5,419 bases of DNA, taken from contig JAUIKI010000115.1 in the NCBI GenBank assembly GCA_030430875.1, positions 1 through 5,419 of the forward strand, read 5' to 3'. Position numbers and translations under genes: made by a program. Positions 5,181-5,419 of the stretch are shown here, piece after piece. Position 1 is the first letter of the stretch; every line of letters begins with the position of its first letter. Origin of the DNA: Gammaproteobacteria bacterium (GTDB taxonomy: Bacteria; Pseudomonadota; Gammaproteobacteria; Pseudomonadales; JAUIKI01). The notes under the pieces were generated by a model. It made no database searches. It was given only the letters and a program-made list of their open reading frames with translations, and was not told the DNA's origin.

Positions 5181-5419
5181 CTACGAGTCAATTGGTATCA
5201 ACTTTTCAAATCCTGCTTCACGCAACACGTAGTTTAAACAGCTTCGAATTAATAACGCATTGTCCATTTGCATCACTTCATCTAATAAATCTTTAGCTTG
5301 ATGCAGACTGAAATTTCGCAGAACCCATTTAACCTTTGGAAGACTTGTTGCACTCATCGAAAGAATGTCATAACCCATTGCCATCAATAAAACCGCAGCA
5401 GCAGGATCACCAGCAATTT
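5181..5419 (-). CDS. ptsP: PtsP (enzyme I of the nitrogen PTS), C-terminal end, partial
   Basis: The visible 78 codons end in TAG at 5183-5181 and stay open to the right edge, so the gene continues beyond the window. The residues read IAGDPAAAVLLMAMGYDILS, then MSATSLPKVKWVLRNFSL and a helical tail ending LREAGFEKLIPIDS. This is the end of the PEP-utilising TIM barrel of the enzyme I family: AGDP-A-A-LL-MG-D-LSM-LP-VKW-R matches PtsP better than the sugar PTS enzyme I. PtsP takes phosphate from PEP and starts the relay to NPr and EIIA-Ntr, which regulates potassium, nitrogen and stress responses; its N-terminal GAF domain and catalytic histidine lie outside this window. The apparent start codons at 5387 and 5384 are internal and not true starts. 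It converges on the channel gene. Confidence 0.85.
   Translation of the reverse strand, partial: IAGDPAAAVLLMAMGYDILSMSATSLPKVKWVLRNFSLHQAKDLLDEVMQMDNALLIRSCLNYVLREAGFEKLIPIDS

Noticed and set aside
5181..5387. Small 68-residue protein starting at 5387
   Set aside because: The frame stays open to the window edge, and the residues before the apparent start (AGDPAAAVL) belong to the same PtsP motif, so this is the end of a longer gene.
1..5419. CRISPR array, tRNA, insertion sequence, prophage or defence island
   Set aside because: I found no regularly spaced repeats, cloverleaf, transposase or phage-like protein on reading both strands. All supported genes are typical chromosomal families.

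Overview
This looks like an ordinary chromosomal segment of an AT-rich gammaproteobacterium. Support comes from a short cytoplasmic-type NagZ, a YnaI-type mechanosensitive channel and the C-terminal end of what reads as the PTS-Ntr enzyme I, PtsP. Base composition and the look of the 180-residue membrane protein would fit a Legionella/Coxiella-like lineage, but that placement is a guess. I see no tRNA, rRNA, insertion sequence, CRISPR array, phage gene or sign of recent transfer.

Layout from left to right. Bases 2-79 read as the last 25 codons of a plus-strand gene entering from the left. Bases 106-1010 hold a minus-strand pair: a MAPEG-family membrane protein followed by a zinc-ribbon Nudix hydrolase, joined by a 4-base ATGA overlap. 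A 22-bp inverted repeat sits in the likely promoter of this pair. Bases 1011-1399 are a divergent intergenic region without a convincing gene. Bases 1400-1942 encode a two-helix membrane protein of the DUF1269-like type, followed by a strong intrinsic terminator at 2005-2030. Bases 2117-2485 (minus) encode a DUF1304 membrane protein, divergent from the next unit. Bases 2776-4928 (plus) hold nagZ and a ynaI-like mscS-family gene, again joined by an ATGA overlap. Bases 5181-5419 (minus) are the 3' end of ptsP, which runs off the right edge.

How the genes might work together. NagZ recycles peptidoglycan fragments in the cytoplasm, and the channel downstream should release solutes when membrane tension rises. 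Their tight coupling puts a wall-recycling enzyme and a turgor valve on one message. The MAPEG-Nudix pair suggests joint handling of glutathione-linked or nucleotide-type metabolites, but the substrates cannot be read from sequence.

Nothing here looks like an undescribed multi-gene system. The observations most worth following are the two translationally coupled gene pairs, the operator-like palindrome at 1047-1068 and the imperfect hairpin at 2676-2710 upstream of nagZ.
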